DNA of 64,000 nucleotides from XBB1006 sp051877515 (GTDB lineage Bacteria; Bacillota; Clostridia; Lachnospirales; Lachnospiraceae): NCBI GenBank assembly GCA_051877515.1, contig JBJEIY010000033.1, positions 38,843-102,842 of the forward strand. The letters are read 5' to 3'. Under the pieces are notes generated by a model that was given only the letters and a program-made list of their open reading frames with translations, had not been told where the DNA came from and searched no databases. The position numbers and the translations under genes are program-made. This document shows positions 51,496 through 60,847 of this stretch, in pieces (position 1 is the stretch's first letter; the number at the start of each line of letters is the position of its first letter).

Positions 51496-53787
51496 TTACT
51501 CTCCTTTGACTGTGATTGCTTTGTGTAAAGAATAATCACTGACTGCTCCATTGGCTGTCACTGCTTTTACTTTCCAGTAATACTTATTTCCAACGGTAAG
51601 TTTACCGCTTTTATAAACACAACTGTTTCCTGTAATGGTGGCTACTTTCGTAAAGGTACCATCCTTAGATTTTCCCCTGTACACGTAATACTTCACCGCA
51701 TCTGTAGTAGGCTGCCACCGAAGGGTCACCACCCTCTTGCTCACAGAAACAGATCTCAGTACCGGCGTCTCCACTGGTTTAACGGTAACCGCTTTACTGT
51801 TTGAGAGCTGGCTGACTGTCCCATCTGCCACTTCTGCCGTGATCTTGTAGTAGTATTTCTTTCCGGTGGTAAGAAGCCCGCTTTGATAAAAATTCGTATC
51901 TCCGTCGACTGTGGCAATCTCCTTGTATTCACCGGTAGCACTGGTTGCCCGGTAGATGTGGTAATCTGTCACCTGCTCCATACCTTCCCACCACAATCTC
52001 ACACAACGGTTTCTTCCTGAAATCAATGTTATGGTTGGGGTAGGTACACCTACTTTACAACTCACAGGTTCAGAAAGCGGTGCCTGAGTATCAGCTCCCT
52101 TCACGCCCCGCACTTTGTAATAATAAGTTCTGCCATACTCAAGTTCGTCCTGGTCGTCGAAGGTGATCAGCTCCTCGTTTTCGGTAATGGTATCAATCAG
52201 CGAGTAAGTTCCATTCAGGGAAGTACTGCGATAAATCCTGTATGTATCAATGCCCTGCAGACTTCGAAACTGAATCGTGGCCTGTCCTTCCTCTCCGCTG
52301 GCAGAAACCATCTCCACCGGGTAAATCGCTGTTACAACCACGCTCTTATATGCCGACTTCCGGGTTTCTATCCCATTAGAGTCCATGGCGGTTATCTTGT
52401 AGTAATACTTGGTTCCTGCAGCCAGTCCCGTATCCGTATAGGTTGTGTCTGTGGTGATGGCAATTTCATCGTAATATCCCAATCCGCAGGAACGATATAC
52501 CTTATACCCGGTTGTTCCTTCTACAGCAGACCAGGTTATGGTAATCGGCTCATAGGGATTTGTAATCGCCGTCACTGTGGGCACTTCCAGATCCGCATAA
52601 ACCTTTTCCCGATATTCGGTATATAAAAGACCTACTGCCATAGCCTGAGCCGAGGGATCAAACCCGCTGTATCTGACAATGTCATCTGCAAGTCTTATGT
52701 ATTCCGTTCCCGTATAATCATTGGAACAGTCCTTGGTCACATCCACGATAATCCATTTTCCGCTTACATATGCCTCATTCCACACATGGGTAACGGTAGT
52801 AAGTTGATCGGAGGATAATCCTTCCCAGCCATCTCCCGGAACAGTTAACGATCGTCCCCTAACCGTTCTGCAGGGAATTCCCAGCGAACGAGCCATGGCT
52901 GCGTACAAAGCGGAGAATCCACTGCATACCGTAGAGATCTTTTCCCCATCCTGCAACTTCACTGCCAGTTCATAAGGATTCAGGGTAATCAGCCCATTCT
53001 CTGCCATCTGGTATTTCTCATCGGCCTGGGCCCTATTATAGGGCACATTATAATACAGATTTTCCGCCAGATAATCATGAATCCGCCGTAGTTTCTGATA
53101 ATTTCCGGTCTCCGTTCCCACAATGGACTCTGCCAGAGCTCTGATGGTCGTCTGCTGGGTATCGGTCAGTGCCTTGGGGTCCGTATCAGCGGCAATCCGG
53201 CCGTTTCTCAATTCAAATGTCATATCCGACAACGAGGTATCCAGATAATACTCCGGCAGATAGGTATTGCTCTTCTGAATAGCGGCATTTTCCTGTTCCA
53301 CTGCCGTATATTGTTTAATAAAGATTCCCTGATCGTTTTTGCGAAGCGGTACATACCGCATCTGTGCTTCACTGGGGAATTTTCCGTTTCCGGTATTGTT
53401 AAACCGTACACTGACAAAATAGTCCCCGTTTTCCAGTGTAGAGAAATTCAACGTTTTGGAAAAATAATGACTCCCATAAAAGCTTCCCAGACTCTCCTGT
53501 GGAAACAGAAATTTTGTACTGGCCGCCGTTCTCACCGCGATCCGGTACTGTACATAAGAATCTCTGGTTCTTCCCGAAACCGTCAGGCTCATCCCACTGG
53601 CACTCATATCGCAATACTCAACGCTTCTCATGGGGGAGAAATCTTCCACACTCCGAAAAGAAGTAACCAGTTTTGGGTTGTTTACCTGCTCCGGTGTAAC
53701 CGCCGCCTGGACGGGCACCTGTATACATGACACACAAAGTACGATTACCAGCAATGCACTGGTGAGTTTTTTCATCAGTTTTTCCAT
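51496..53787 (-). CDS. Secreted transglutaminase-like protein with four FN3-type repeats
   Basis: A 763-residue exported protein: signal peptide (about 1-28), the same N-terminal domain as its neighbour, a transglutaminase-like core with STVCSGFSALYAAMAR, VTHVWNEAYVSG and WIIVDVTKDCSND, then four fibronectin type III-like repeats of about 80-90 residues (from about 420 to the end), each with a YKVYRS/YYVYRG-like and TKYYYKITA/NKYYWKVKA pattern. No sorting signal is present. It is two bases upstream of the short paralogue, so they share one transcript. Confidence 0.87.
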   Translation of the reverse strand: MEKLMKKLTSALLVIVLCVSCIQVPVQAAVTPEQVNNPKLVTSFRSVEDFSPMRSVEYCDMSASGMSLTVSGRTRDSYVQYRIAVRTAASTKFLFPQESLGSFYGSHYFSKTLNFSTLENGDYFVSVRFNNTGNGKFPSEAQMRYVPLRKNDQGIFIKQYTAVEQENAAIQKSNTYLPEYYLDTSLSDMTFELRNGRIAADTDPKALTDTQQTTIRALAESIVGTETGNYQKLRRIHDYLAENLYYNVPYNRAQADEKYQMAENGLITLNPYELAVKLQDGEKISTVCSGFSALYAAMARSLGIPCRTVRGRSLTVPGDGWEGLSSDQLTTVTHVWNEAYVSGKWIIVDVTKDCSNDYTGTEYIRLADDIVRYSGFDPSAQAMAVGLLYTEYREKVYADLEVPTVTAITNPYEPITITWSAVEGTTGYKVYRSCGLGYYDEIAITTDTTYTDTGLAAGTKYYYKITAMDSNGIETRKSAYKSVVVTAIYPVEMVSASGEEGQATIQFRSLQGIDTYRIYRSTSLNGTYSLIDTITENEELITFDDQDELEYGRTYYYKVRGVKGADTQAPLSEPVSCKVGVPTPTITLISGRNRCVRLWWEGMEQVTDYHIYRATSATGEYKEIATVDGDTNFYQSGLLTTGKKYYYKITAEVADGTVSQLSNSKAVTVKPVETPVLRSVSVSKRVVTLRWQPTTDAVKYYVYRGKSKDGTFTKVATITGNSCVYKSGKLTVGNKYYWKVKAVTANGAVSDYSLHKAITVKGE

Positions 53788-53851
53788 TTTCCCCTCCTGT
53801 GTAGTTTTAATATATATCCTAAGTTACAATCTCGTTACTGCATCCTATTTC

Positions 53852-54712
53852 TTATAACTGCCCTTCTTTCCTTCTTCGCATGATCACATCAAGAGTCACG
53901 CATCCTAGTACCAACAATGCAGATAACAGCTGGGAAACGGCCAGATTTGTATGTCCGATCAATAGCTGATCTGTCCTCAAACCTTCAATCCAAAACCTTC
54001 CGAGCGCATATCCGCCAAGATACAGTAAAAACAGTTCTCCCGTAAAACGTTTCCGATCCCGGTATAGCAGCAGCAAACCGAAGATCAGCAGATTCCAGAG
54101 ACCTTCATAGAGAAAAGTAGGATGAACCTGAATGAAATCCACTCCATTGATGGTCTGAATATTTTCCCACATCGGCTGGGTGATCTCATTGATCCTGACA
54201 GCGGAAACCGGGAGTTGCATGGCCAATAAACCATCCGTATATCCGCCAAATGCCTCACGGTTAAAAAAGTTACCCCACCGTCCAATGATCTGCCCCATAA
54301 CAAGACCCATACAGGCCGTATCCATAAACAGTGCATAGGACTTCTTCTTCACCTTCGCCACTACGATCACGGTAATGACTGCACCGATAATCGCACCATA
54401 AATAGCCAGACCACCCTGCCGGATATTGAGAATACTCCAAAGATCCTCCTTATAATAATCCCACTGAAAAACAACATAATAGATTCTGGCGCCAATCACT
54501 GAAAAAACAACCGCAAACAGCGCCAGATCCAGATAGTCCTCCTCATTTTGTCCCGTTCGCCTTGCTTCCTTACAGGCCAGCAGAATACCAACAACAATGG
54601 CCAAAGCTATAATGATCCCATAATATGCAATATCAAAACTGCCAATAGAGATTGTTTTTCCCACATGCTCCAGATAAATGTGAAGATGCGGAAAATTAAT
54701 GTTATAATCCAA
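53852..54712 (-). CDS. lgt: Prolipoprotein diacylglyceryl transferase
   Basis: Transfers diacylglycerol to the lipobox cysteine of prelipoproteins at the membrane. The 286-residue, seven-helix protein has the signature GQIIGRWGNFFNREAFGG and the C-terminal GRFWIEGLRTDQL. It serves lipoproteins such as the TrpX-like binding protein in this window. Confidence 0.95.
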   Translation of the reverse strand: MDYNINFPHLHIYLEHVGKTISIGSFDIAYYGIIIALAIVVGILLACKEARRTGQNEEDYLDLALFAVVFSVIGARIYYVVFQWDYYKEDLWSILNIRQGGLAIYGAIIGAVITVIVVAKVKKKSYALFMDTACMGLVMGQIIGRWGNFFNREAFGGYTDGLLAMQLPVSAVRINEITQPMWENIQTINGVDFIQVHPTFLYEGLWNLLIFGLLLLYRDRKRFTGELFLLYLGGYALGRFWIEGLRTDQLLIGHTNLAVSQLLSALLVLGCVTLDVIMRRRKEGQL

Positions 54713-54805
54713 ACTCTTTTCCTCTTTTCTTTCCTAACTCTGCTATCAGTTTAACACAAATTGTGTTCGGTTTCCATGAAAACCGTTGGTTTTATGATTA
54801 CATTT

Positions 54806-54835
54806 AGTCTAACACATTAGACCTTTATTTATCAA
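54806..54835 (-). promoter_or_regulatory. lgt promoter with overlapping palindrome
   Basis: Minus-strand TTGATA (54830-54835), 18-bp spacer, TAGACT (54806-54811). The palindrome GTCTAACACATTAGAC (54807-54822) covers the -10 and part of the spacer, in the position of a repressor site. Confidence 0.5.
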
Positions 54836-54905
54836 CTGTTTTTGGAGCATTTTTCCTAAAATGGTCCCTGAAGAATGCTGCCTTTAGCATACACAGTATA
54901 CTTCT

Positions 54906-54944
54906 AAAAAGGAGCCCTGCCGCGTTTTCACGGCAAAGCTCCTT
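54906..54944 (-). terminator. Terminator after the DUF1540 gene
   Basis: Outer stem AAGGAGC/GCTCCTT (54909-54915 with 54938-54944) and inner stem GCCG/CGGC (54919-54922 with 54931-54934), followed on the minus strand by TTTTTAG. Confidence 0.8.
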
Positions 54945-54979
54945 CCTATGAGTTTATTTTTTAATTACTCTGATGCCTG

Positions 54980-55138
54980 CTATTTGCATTCAAAACTGCT
55001 GCATTTTGTTTCGTCGCTTTCGCATGCACTGTTTCCTGAAATGTCGATTTCTTTTGCATGGCACATATAATCTTCATTGTAGCAACAGTTTTTTGCTTCG
55101 CATTTCACTACGACCTCATGATTATCCTGATTCATCAT
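54980..55138 (-). CDS. DUF1540-domain small cysteine-rich protein
   Basis: A 52-codon gene not previously listed. It has GGAGG just upstream of two adjacent ATGs (55136-55138 and 55133-55135). The product has six cysteines in the DUF1540 pattern: VVKCEAKNCCYNEDYMCHAKEI followed by CESDETKCSSFEC (quoted in two parts). These small proteins are probable metal binders; some are linked to sporulation in clostridia. thrS ends 59 bases upstream and a terminator follows the gene. Confidence 0.85.
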   Translation of the reverse strand: MMNQDNHEVVVKCEAKNCCYNEDYMCHAKEIDISGNSACESDETKCSSFECK

Positions 55139-55197
55139 ACTACCTCCTTACTCTAAATTTCACGATTAGTATGATGCAATCCGAATCATTTTATTCT

Positions 55198-57165
55198 TTA
55201 TTTTTTGTCAGGCTGAACAGTCTCTTCACGAATTTCTTTTGTACGGATCTCCTCCGTGATCCTAGCGGTGAACTCTTCAATGGTCATCTGACCCTCATCT
55301 CCGGCATAACGGCTTCCCACAGAAACCAGACCTGCCTCCTGCTCCTTCTCACCAACTACTAACTGATAAGGAACATGATCCAGTCTTCTTTCGCGGATCT
55401 TGTATCCAATCTTTTCAGAACGGGTATCTACCGTCACATCCACACCATTTTCTTTTAAACGGTCTGCGACTTTATTCGCATAATCAGTATACTTATCAGA
55501 AATCGGCAGTACCCGCACCTGCTCCGGGCAAAGCCAGGTTGGGAAATTACCGGCATATTTTTCAATCAGCCATGCCAGAGTTCTTTCATAGCATCCCAGA
55601 GAAGATCTGTGGATGATGTAAGGACGAACTTTATTTCCGTTCTGGTCGATATAAGTCATATCAAACTTCTCTGCAATGGCACAGTCTAACTGAATGGTGA
55701 TCATGGTATCTTCTTTACCATACACATTCTTTGCCTGAATGTCGATCTTTGGTCCGTAGAATGCGGCTTCACCATCTGCTTCCGTAAACTTCACGTTCTG
55801 TTCAACCAGGATCCGGCGAAGTGCATCCTGGGTACTCTCCCAATACTCCTCATCTCCCAGATATTTTTCCCGGTTATTGGGATCCCATTTGGACAGACGA
55901 TAGGTTACATCATCCTGCAATCCCAATGTATTTAAAATGTAACTGGTCAGAGCCAGGCATCTCTTTAATTCTTCCTCACACTGATCCGGGCGCAATACGA
56001 TGTGTCCTTCTGCAAGGGTAAACTGACGTACACGGGTCAGTCCATGCATTTCTCCGGAATCCTCGCAACGGAATAATGTGGAAGTTTCACTCATTCGATA
56101 AGGCAGATCACGATAGGATCTCTGCTCATTTTTGTATACGTAATACTGGAACGGACAGGTCATGGGACGCAGGGCAAATACTTCCTTATCCACTTCCTCA
56201 TCTCCCAGTACAAACATACCGTCTTTGTAGTGATCCCAGTGACCGGAGATCTTGTAGAGATCACTCTTGGCCATAAGCGGTGTTCTGGTACGCACATAAC
56301 CCCACTCATTATCCTCCAGATCCTCGATCCATCTCTGGAGCTTCATCATCATCTTGGTTCCCTTAGGAGCAAACAGAGGCAGTCCCTGGCCAACCACATC
56401 CACGGTGGTGAATAATCCCATTTCTCTTCCCAGTTTATTATGGTCTCTGCGCTTTGCTTCCTCTAAACTCTCCAGATATTCTTCCAACTCTTCCTTGGTT
56501 CCAAAGGCAGAACCATAAATACGCTGCAGTCTTTCCCTCTTCTCATCACCACGCCAGTAAGCCATGGAAGAAGAAGTCAGCTTAAATGCCTTCACTCCCT
56601 TGGTATTCATTAAGTGTGGTCCTGCACACAGGTCTGTAAAGCCTTCACCCTGGGTATAGAAGGAAATAACCTCACCTTCCGGCAGATCCCGGATCAGTTC
56701 AACCTTATATGGCTCACCCATCTCCTCCATTTTCTTGATGGCTTCCTCTCTGGGAAGTTCAAAATACTCCAGACGATTACCTTTCTTGACGATCTTTTTC
56801 ATTTCTTTTTCGATCTCATCCAGATCTTCCCTGGAGAATGGCTCTGTATCAAAATCGTAATAAAAACCATTGTCGATTGCCGGTCCGATTGCTACTTTCA
56901 CGTTTGGTCGCACTACCCTTACAGCCTCTGCCAGGATGTGGGATGCAGTATGACGCAGTACCCGCAATCCTTCCGGATCCTTCGATGTTAAAATATTTAA
57001 GGTTGCATCTTCGTCCACCACGGTACGCAGATCTACCACTTTTCCATTGACTTCTCCGGCACAGGCTGCCCTTGCCAGACCTTCGCTGATATCCAGTGCG
57101 ATATCATAGACGCTTTTACTTTCCGCATATTCTTTTACGGATCCGTCTTTTAATGTGATCTTCAT
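55198..57165 (-). CDS. thrS: Threonyl-tRNA synthetase
   Basis: Charges tRNA-Thr. The 655 residues have an N-terminal TGS domain, the editing domain (LRHTASHILAEAVR), the class II core (RPMTCPFQYYVYKNEQRSY; motif 3 region GCYERTLAWLIEKYAGNF) and a C-terminal anticodon-binding domain. The ATG has AGGAGG-like sequence (TGGAGG) eight bases upstream. It is preceded by a T-box leader with an ACC specifier. Confidence 0.97.
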   Translation of the reverse strand: MKITLKDGSVKEYAESKSVYDIALDISEGLARAACAGEVNGKVVDLRTVVDEDATLNILTSKDPEGLRVLRHTASHILAEAVRVVRPNVKVAIGPAIDNGFYYDFDTEPFSREDLDEIEKEMKKIVKKGNRLEYFELPREEAIKKMEEMGEPYKVELIRDLPEGEVISFYTQGEGFTDLCAGPHLMNTKGVKAFKLTSSSMAYWRGDEKRERLQRIYGSAFGTKEELEEYLESLEEAKRRDHNKLGREMGLFTTVDVVGQGLPLFAPKGTKMMMKLQRWIEDLEDNEWGYVRTRTPLMAKSDLYKISGHWDHYKDGMFVLGDEEVDKEVFALRPMTCPFQYYVYKNEQRSYRDLPYRMSETSTLFRCEDSGEMHGLTRVRQFTLAEGHIVLRPDQCEEELKRCLALTSYILNTLGLQDDVTYRLSKWDPNNREKYLGDEEYWESTQDALRRILVEQNVKFTEADGEAAFYGPKIDIQAKNVYGKEDTMITIQLDCAIAEKFDMTYIDQNGNKVRPYIIHRSSLGCYERTLAWLIEKYAGNFPTWLCPEQVRVLPISDKYTDYANKVADRLKENGVDVTVDTRSEKIGYKIRERRLDHVPYQLVVGEKEQEAGLVSVGSRYAGDEGQMTIEEFTARITEEIRTKEIREETVQPDKK

Positions 57166-57218
57166 ATTCTACCTCCATATTCCTGTTTTTACATTTCCGG
57201 CACGGGAATGTTTTCCAT

Positions 57219-57467
57219 AAAAAAATCCCTGTACCAGAATCATCTGATACAGGGACGACATTCATCGCGGTTCCACCCTGATTGCTTCCTGCGTTCAAAG
57301 CGCAGAAAACCTCTCTCACCTGACGATAACGGAGTCACCGGACCGGATTGGGGTCACTCAGAGGTGGTCTTCAAATGTAGCTCGGACGGACTGCTTTCAG
57401 CACAGGGCAATCCTCTCTTTGACCTCGCATTTACATTCTACTCTTCTCTTCTTCGTTTTGTCATATT
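57219..57467 (-). promoter_or_regulatory. Thr T-box leader of thrS
   Basis: The T-box core reads GGGTGGAACCGCG on the minus strand (57266-57278). Stem I contains AGAGAG near its base, and the specifier ACC (57366-57368) is followed by ACCTCTGAG, as in the Trp leader below. The terminator is a 13-bp stem (57226-57238 with 57243-57255) plus seven T residues. Uncharged tRNA-Thr should allow readthrough. Confidence 0.93.
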
Positions 57468-57473
57468 GGTTAT

Positions 57474-57502
57474 AATATACCCAGTTTCGTATTTTTTGTC
57501 AA
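57474..57502 (-). promoter_or_regulatory. thrS promoter, overlapping the end of the upstream ABC gene
   Basis: Minus-strand TTGACA (57497-57502), 17-bp spacer, TATATT (57474-57479). The -35 overlaps the stop codon of the ABC ATPase gene. Confidence 0.82.
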
Positions 57503-58329
57503 GTCATCTTAGAAAACAGGATTCGGTCATTATCCATCTGTTTTCCGGAAGAACGGGCAAACCGGGCAAGTAGTTCATCCACTGTCATATTACTGCGTTC
57601 TTCCCCACTGATATCCAGAATGATTTTTCCGGAATCCATCATCAACGTCCGATTTCCGGTCTCCAGAGCCTGATGCATGTTATGGGTCACCATCAGACAG
57701 GTGATATTCCGTTCTTCCACAATCTGCCTGGTAAGATTTAACACTTTTTCTGCCGTAGCCGGATCCAGGGCCGCAGTATGCTCATCCAGCAGCAGTATCT
57801 TGGGGGTTACCATGGTGGCCATTAAAAGCGTCAGTGCCTGCCGCTGTCCACCGGACAACAGTCCCACCGGTTCCTTCATCCGATCCTCTAATCCCATATC
57901 CAGCATGGCAAGTTGTTCCCGAAAAAACTTCTTATCTGCTGCTCTGATCCTGCTACAGTAAGCCTGTATTTTAGTACCGGACCTGGAGTAGGCAAGTGCC
58001 AGATTCTCCTCAATGGTCATATTGGGAGCAGTGCCTTTCAATGGATCCTGAAACAGATGGCCGATCATTTTACTCCTGACATGCTCCTTCTTATAGGTAA
58101 CGTCTTCCCCATCAATGAGAATCAGTCCCTGATCTGTAAAAAATCTGCCGGTAATGGCATTAAACAATGTAGATTTGCCTGCTCCGTTACTACCAACAAT
58201 CGTAACAAAATCTCCTTTTTTCAAAGTCAGGCTCAGATCGTCCAGGGCACACTTTTCATTCACGGTTCCCGGATGAAAGGTTTTACTGATATGTTTTATA
58301 ATAAGCATCTTCTCTGTTTGCACTGCCAT
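57499..58329 (-). CDS. trpZ: ABC transporter ATPase, TrpXYZ type
   Basis: ATP-binding subunit of the predicted tryptophan importer. The 276 residues have Walker A GSNGAGKSTLFNAI, signature LSGGQRQALTLLMA and Walker B KILLLDEHTAALDP. It is four bases downstream of the permease gene. The stop codon overlaps the thrS promoter, with no terminator between. Confidence 0.87.
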   Translation of the reverse strand: MAVQTEKMLIIKHISKTFHPGTVNEKCALDDLSLTLKKGDFVTIVGSNGAGKSTLFNAITGRFFTDQGLILIDGEDVTYKKEHVRSKMIGHLFQDPLKGTAPNMTIEENLALAYSRSGTKIQAYCSRIRAADKKFFREQLAMLDMGLEDRMKEPVGLLSGGQRQALTLLMATMVTPKILLLDEHTAALDPATAEKVLNLTRQIVEERNITCLMVTHNMHQALETGNRTLMMDSGKIILDISGEERSNMTVDELLARFARSSGKQMDNDRILFSKMT

Positions 58330-58333
58330 ATCT

Positions 58334-59302
58334 CTACCTACCTTCCTCTTCCTTTCGGTTTTCCGTTTCCATGATCCGTCGGAAGTATTCCTGATTCTCT
58401 TTTTTTGAAAGTTCTCTTCTCCGATAGAAGGAAGCCTGTTTTTTTAAATACGGTAAAGCAATGGCTACTGCCACAATCACCGCTGACACCAGTTTCAGAC
58501 ATTCTGCCGGAACATTCATGCGCAGTGCTACCGCCACAATAAAACGATACAGGCAGCTTCCAAGTAGCACTCCCGCAATCCGTTTGATCATACCGCCTTT
58601 CCCCAAAATGGTTTCTCCGATGATCAGACTGGCCAATGCAATTGTAACCATTCCGGTTCCCAGGTTGATATCGCAGGATTTCTGATACTGAGCCAGCAGA
58701 GCGCCTGACAAAGCCGTCAGGGAATTGGCAACGCACAATCCAATGGTGATCATCAGCGCAGTATTAATACTGGAGGCTCTTACCATATCCGGGTTATCAC
58801 CGGTTGCCCGGATGGATAAGCCCAATCTGGTATTAAGGAAAAAAGAAACCAAAAGACCGATCAGAATCACGATCATAGCCGCAATGATCAGTTTGTACCA
58901 GCTTCCTGCAATCACATTTTTGGCCATGGTGAAAATCGTCTCACACTGAAACAGATTTACATTGGAAGCAAATCCCATAACTGCAATATTGATGGTATAC
59001 AGACCGGTATTCACGATGATTCCCGCCAAGATGGACTGTACCCCCAGCCTTGTCTGCAAAAACGCAGTTACAAAACCGGAGCAGGCTCCGGACAGCATTG
59101 CTGCAAACAATGCTGCCACCGGATGGCCTGCCAGAGTTGCCATAGCCCCCACTGCACAGCCCAAAGTAAAGCAGCCGTCAGTGGACAGATCCGCAATATT
59201 TAAAATTGAGAATGACAAAAACAATGCCAATGAAACCAATGCATAGATGCATCCTAACTCCAGTGCACTCTGCACAATGGAAGTGGTAATAATTGTTCCC
59301 AT
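58334..59302 (-). CDS. trpY: ABC transporter permease, TrpXYZ type
   Basis: Polytopic permease of the branched-chain amino acid-like family (322 residues, about 8-9 helices; FLSFSILNIADLSTDGCFTL near the N terminus, ATGDNPDMVRASSIN loop). It lies between the binding protein and the ATPase, 50 bases after the former. Confidence 0.87.
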   Translation of the reverse strand: MGTIITTSIVQSALELGCIYALVSLALFLSFSILNIADLSTDGCFTLGCAVGAMATLAGHPVAALFAAMLSGACSGFVTAFLQTRLGVQSILAGIIVNTGLYTINIAVMGFASNVNLFQCETIFTMAKNVIAGSWYKLIIAAMIVILIGLLVSFFLNTRLGLSIRATGDNPDMVRASSINTALMITIGLCVANSLTALSGALLAQYQKSCDINLGTGMVTIALASLIIGETILGKGGMIKRIAGVLLGSCLYRFIVAVALRMNVPAECLKLVSAVIVAVAIALPYLKKQASFYRRRELSKKENQEYFRRIMETENRKEEEGR

Positions 59303-59352
59303 AGGTTCCTCTTTCCCGTTCGTAATCTATGTATAGTGTATGTTCTTAAGAC

Positions 59353-60402
59353 CTATTCGAATTCCTCAGCAGTTACCGTCTCAACAATCTGAGAACCTGT
59401 ATTTGCAAATACAGCAGTGTCAATTCCTACTGCCTGTGCCGTTTCGGTATTTACAGTAATAATACCGTCTGCCAGAGTCTGTACGGCAGTGCTTGCCGGA
59501 TCTGCCTGGTTCACTAAAATATCAACAACCATATCTGCTGTAACTGTACCAAGCTTTGCGTAGTTCACACCATATCCTAAAAAGGCGCCGTTCAATGCAA
59601 AAGAATCTGCTCCGGTGTAGTGTGGAATACCAGCTTCGGTAAATTTCTCAAAAATAGCAAGTTCCGCTGTCATAACCGTATTATCCTGGGGAGTAAAAAC
59701 AGCATCTACTCCTTCTGCTACCAAAGCATCTGCCGCTGCCTGGATCTCCGCAGTGGTAGTTCCTGTTTTCTCCACATAAGCAATATTGTTAGCTTCACAG
59801 AATGCTATCGCATCTGCAATGGATCCTAAAGAAGATGCCTGGCTCTTATCATACAGCAATCCAACTTTTGCAGTTTCCGGATTTGCCAGACGGATAAGAT
59901 TGAAGATTGCTTCGGTATCAATGGCATCTGATGTTCCGGTAATATTTGCTCCCGGCGCTTCATTATCAGCCACAAGACCGGCTCCTACAGGATTGGATAC
60001 AGCGGAGAATACAATGGGAATCTGATTATCTTCCGTAGCACTCTGCATCACTACTGCAGTTGGAGTTGCAATTGGAATGATAATATCTACTTCATCTGCC
60101 ACAAGATCTGCCGCGATCTGTGTAAGAATGGACTGGTCTGCCTGACCGTTAAAAGTATAGTCCGCATAATCAAAAACCACACCTAATTCTTCACCCTTGG
60201 CATCCAGTTGTGCTTCAATCGCTTTTTCAATCTGATTCAAAGAAGCATCATCGACATACTGTACAATTCCAACCTTATATACTTTTGCATCAGAACCGCT
60301 TTGCTGCTCACTGCTTTCTGAAGCAGAACCGTTACCACAACCGGTTACCATTGTAACCATCATTACCATTGCCATTACGACTGTTAAAAATCTTTTCTTC
60401 AT
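59353..60402 (-). CDS. trpX: ABC transporter substrate-binding lipoprotein, TrpXYZ type
   Basis: Lipoprotein that presents substrate to the permease. The 349 residues start with a signal peptide and lipobox MVTGC, so the mature protein is anchored at the cysteine near residue 22, followed by an ABC_sub_bind-type periplasmic-binding fold (VGIVQYVDDASLNQIE; IPIVFSAVSNPVGAG). The ATG at 60400-60402 has GGAGGAAAA upstream; the longer frame runs into the leader and is rejected. The Trp T-box upstream supports tryptophan as substrate; this is an inference from family and regulation. Confidence 0.87.
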   Translation of the reverse strand: MKKRFLTVVMAMVMMVTMVTGCGNGSASESSEQQSGSDAKVYKVGIVQYVDDASLNQIEKAIEAQLDAKGEELGVVFDYADYTFNGQADQSILTQIAADLVADEVDIIIPIATPTAVVMQSATEDNQIPIVFSAVSNPVGAGLVADNEAPGANITGTSDAIDTEAIFNLIRLANPETAKVGLLYDKSQASSLGSIADAIAFCEANNIAYVEKTGTTTAEIQAAADALVAEGVDAVFTPQDNTVMTAELAIFEKFTEAGIPHYTGADSFALNGAFLGYGVNYAKLGTVTADMVVDILVNQADPASTAVQTLADGIITVNTETAQAVGIDTAVFANTGSQIVETVTAEEFE

Positions 60403-60515
60403 TTTCTTTTCCTCCAAATGCTTTCTATTATTTGCAAGAAATCCGTTTTTTCCTGAGGGCAACAATAAGATCCTTACATGCTCCATACTTTTCGCGCGAC
60501 CAAAGCCGGAACAAC

Positions 60516-60781
60516 AAAAACCGCCTCAAGCTCTTGCTTGAGACGGTAATAATTTCTTATTATCGCGGTACCACTCATCTTGACATAAATGCCCACTCTA
60601 CCATGTACTATCATACATGCCTGATTGATAACGGGTTCGGTTCCCGGTGACGCCTACTGTTAGTTCAGGCCACCCTCAAAAGTCCATTCGGTAAAACAAT
60701 CCATACTGCAATCCCACCGCCTGCAGCTCTCTGTGATTTCATAGAATTACTTACTACTCTTTCTCAACGGTTTTTCTTATA
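60516..60781 (-). promoter_or_regulatory. Trp T-box leader of the trpXYZ-type transporter
   Basis: The T-box core reads AGTGGTACCGCG on the minus strand (60564-60575). The specifier region GAATGGACTTTTGAGG puts UGG (Trp) at 60684-60686. AGAGAG starts stem I. The terminator is an 11-bp stem (60521-60531 with 60536-60546) plus a T-run. With thrS this is the second T-box within 3.5 kb. Confidence 0.92.
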
Positions 60782-60787
60782 TGACGT

Positions 60788-60816
60788 ACTTTAATACTTT
60801 AAAGTGATTTTGTCAA
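60788..60816 (-). promoter_or_regulatory. Promoter of the trpXYZ-type operon
   Basis: Minus-strand TTGACA (60811-60816), 17-bp spacer, TAAAGT (60788-60793). The -10 is poor; a palindrome ACTTTAAAGT overlaps the spacer. Confidence 0.6.
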
Positions 60817-60847
60817 CTGTTTTTTTACTTATTTTTCTATTTACTGT

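Noticed and set aside
54973..55362. 129-residue + strand ORF opposite the DUF1540 gene and the thrS end
   Set aside because: It is antisense to two supported genes, has no ribosome site, and shows no domain.
57116..57319. 67-residue minus-strand ORF upstream of thrS
   Set aside because: It overlaps the T-box core and terminator, whose RNA structure explains the sequence better.
60403..60486. Longer N terminus for the TrpX-like protein
   Set aside because: It begins inside the leader and would move the lipoprotein signal peptide away from the N terminus.
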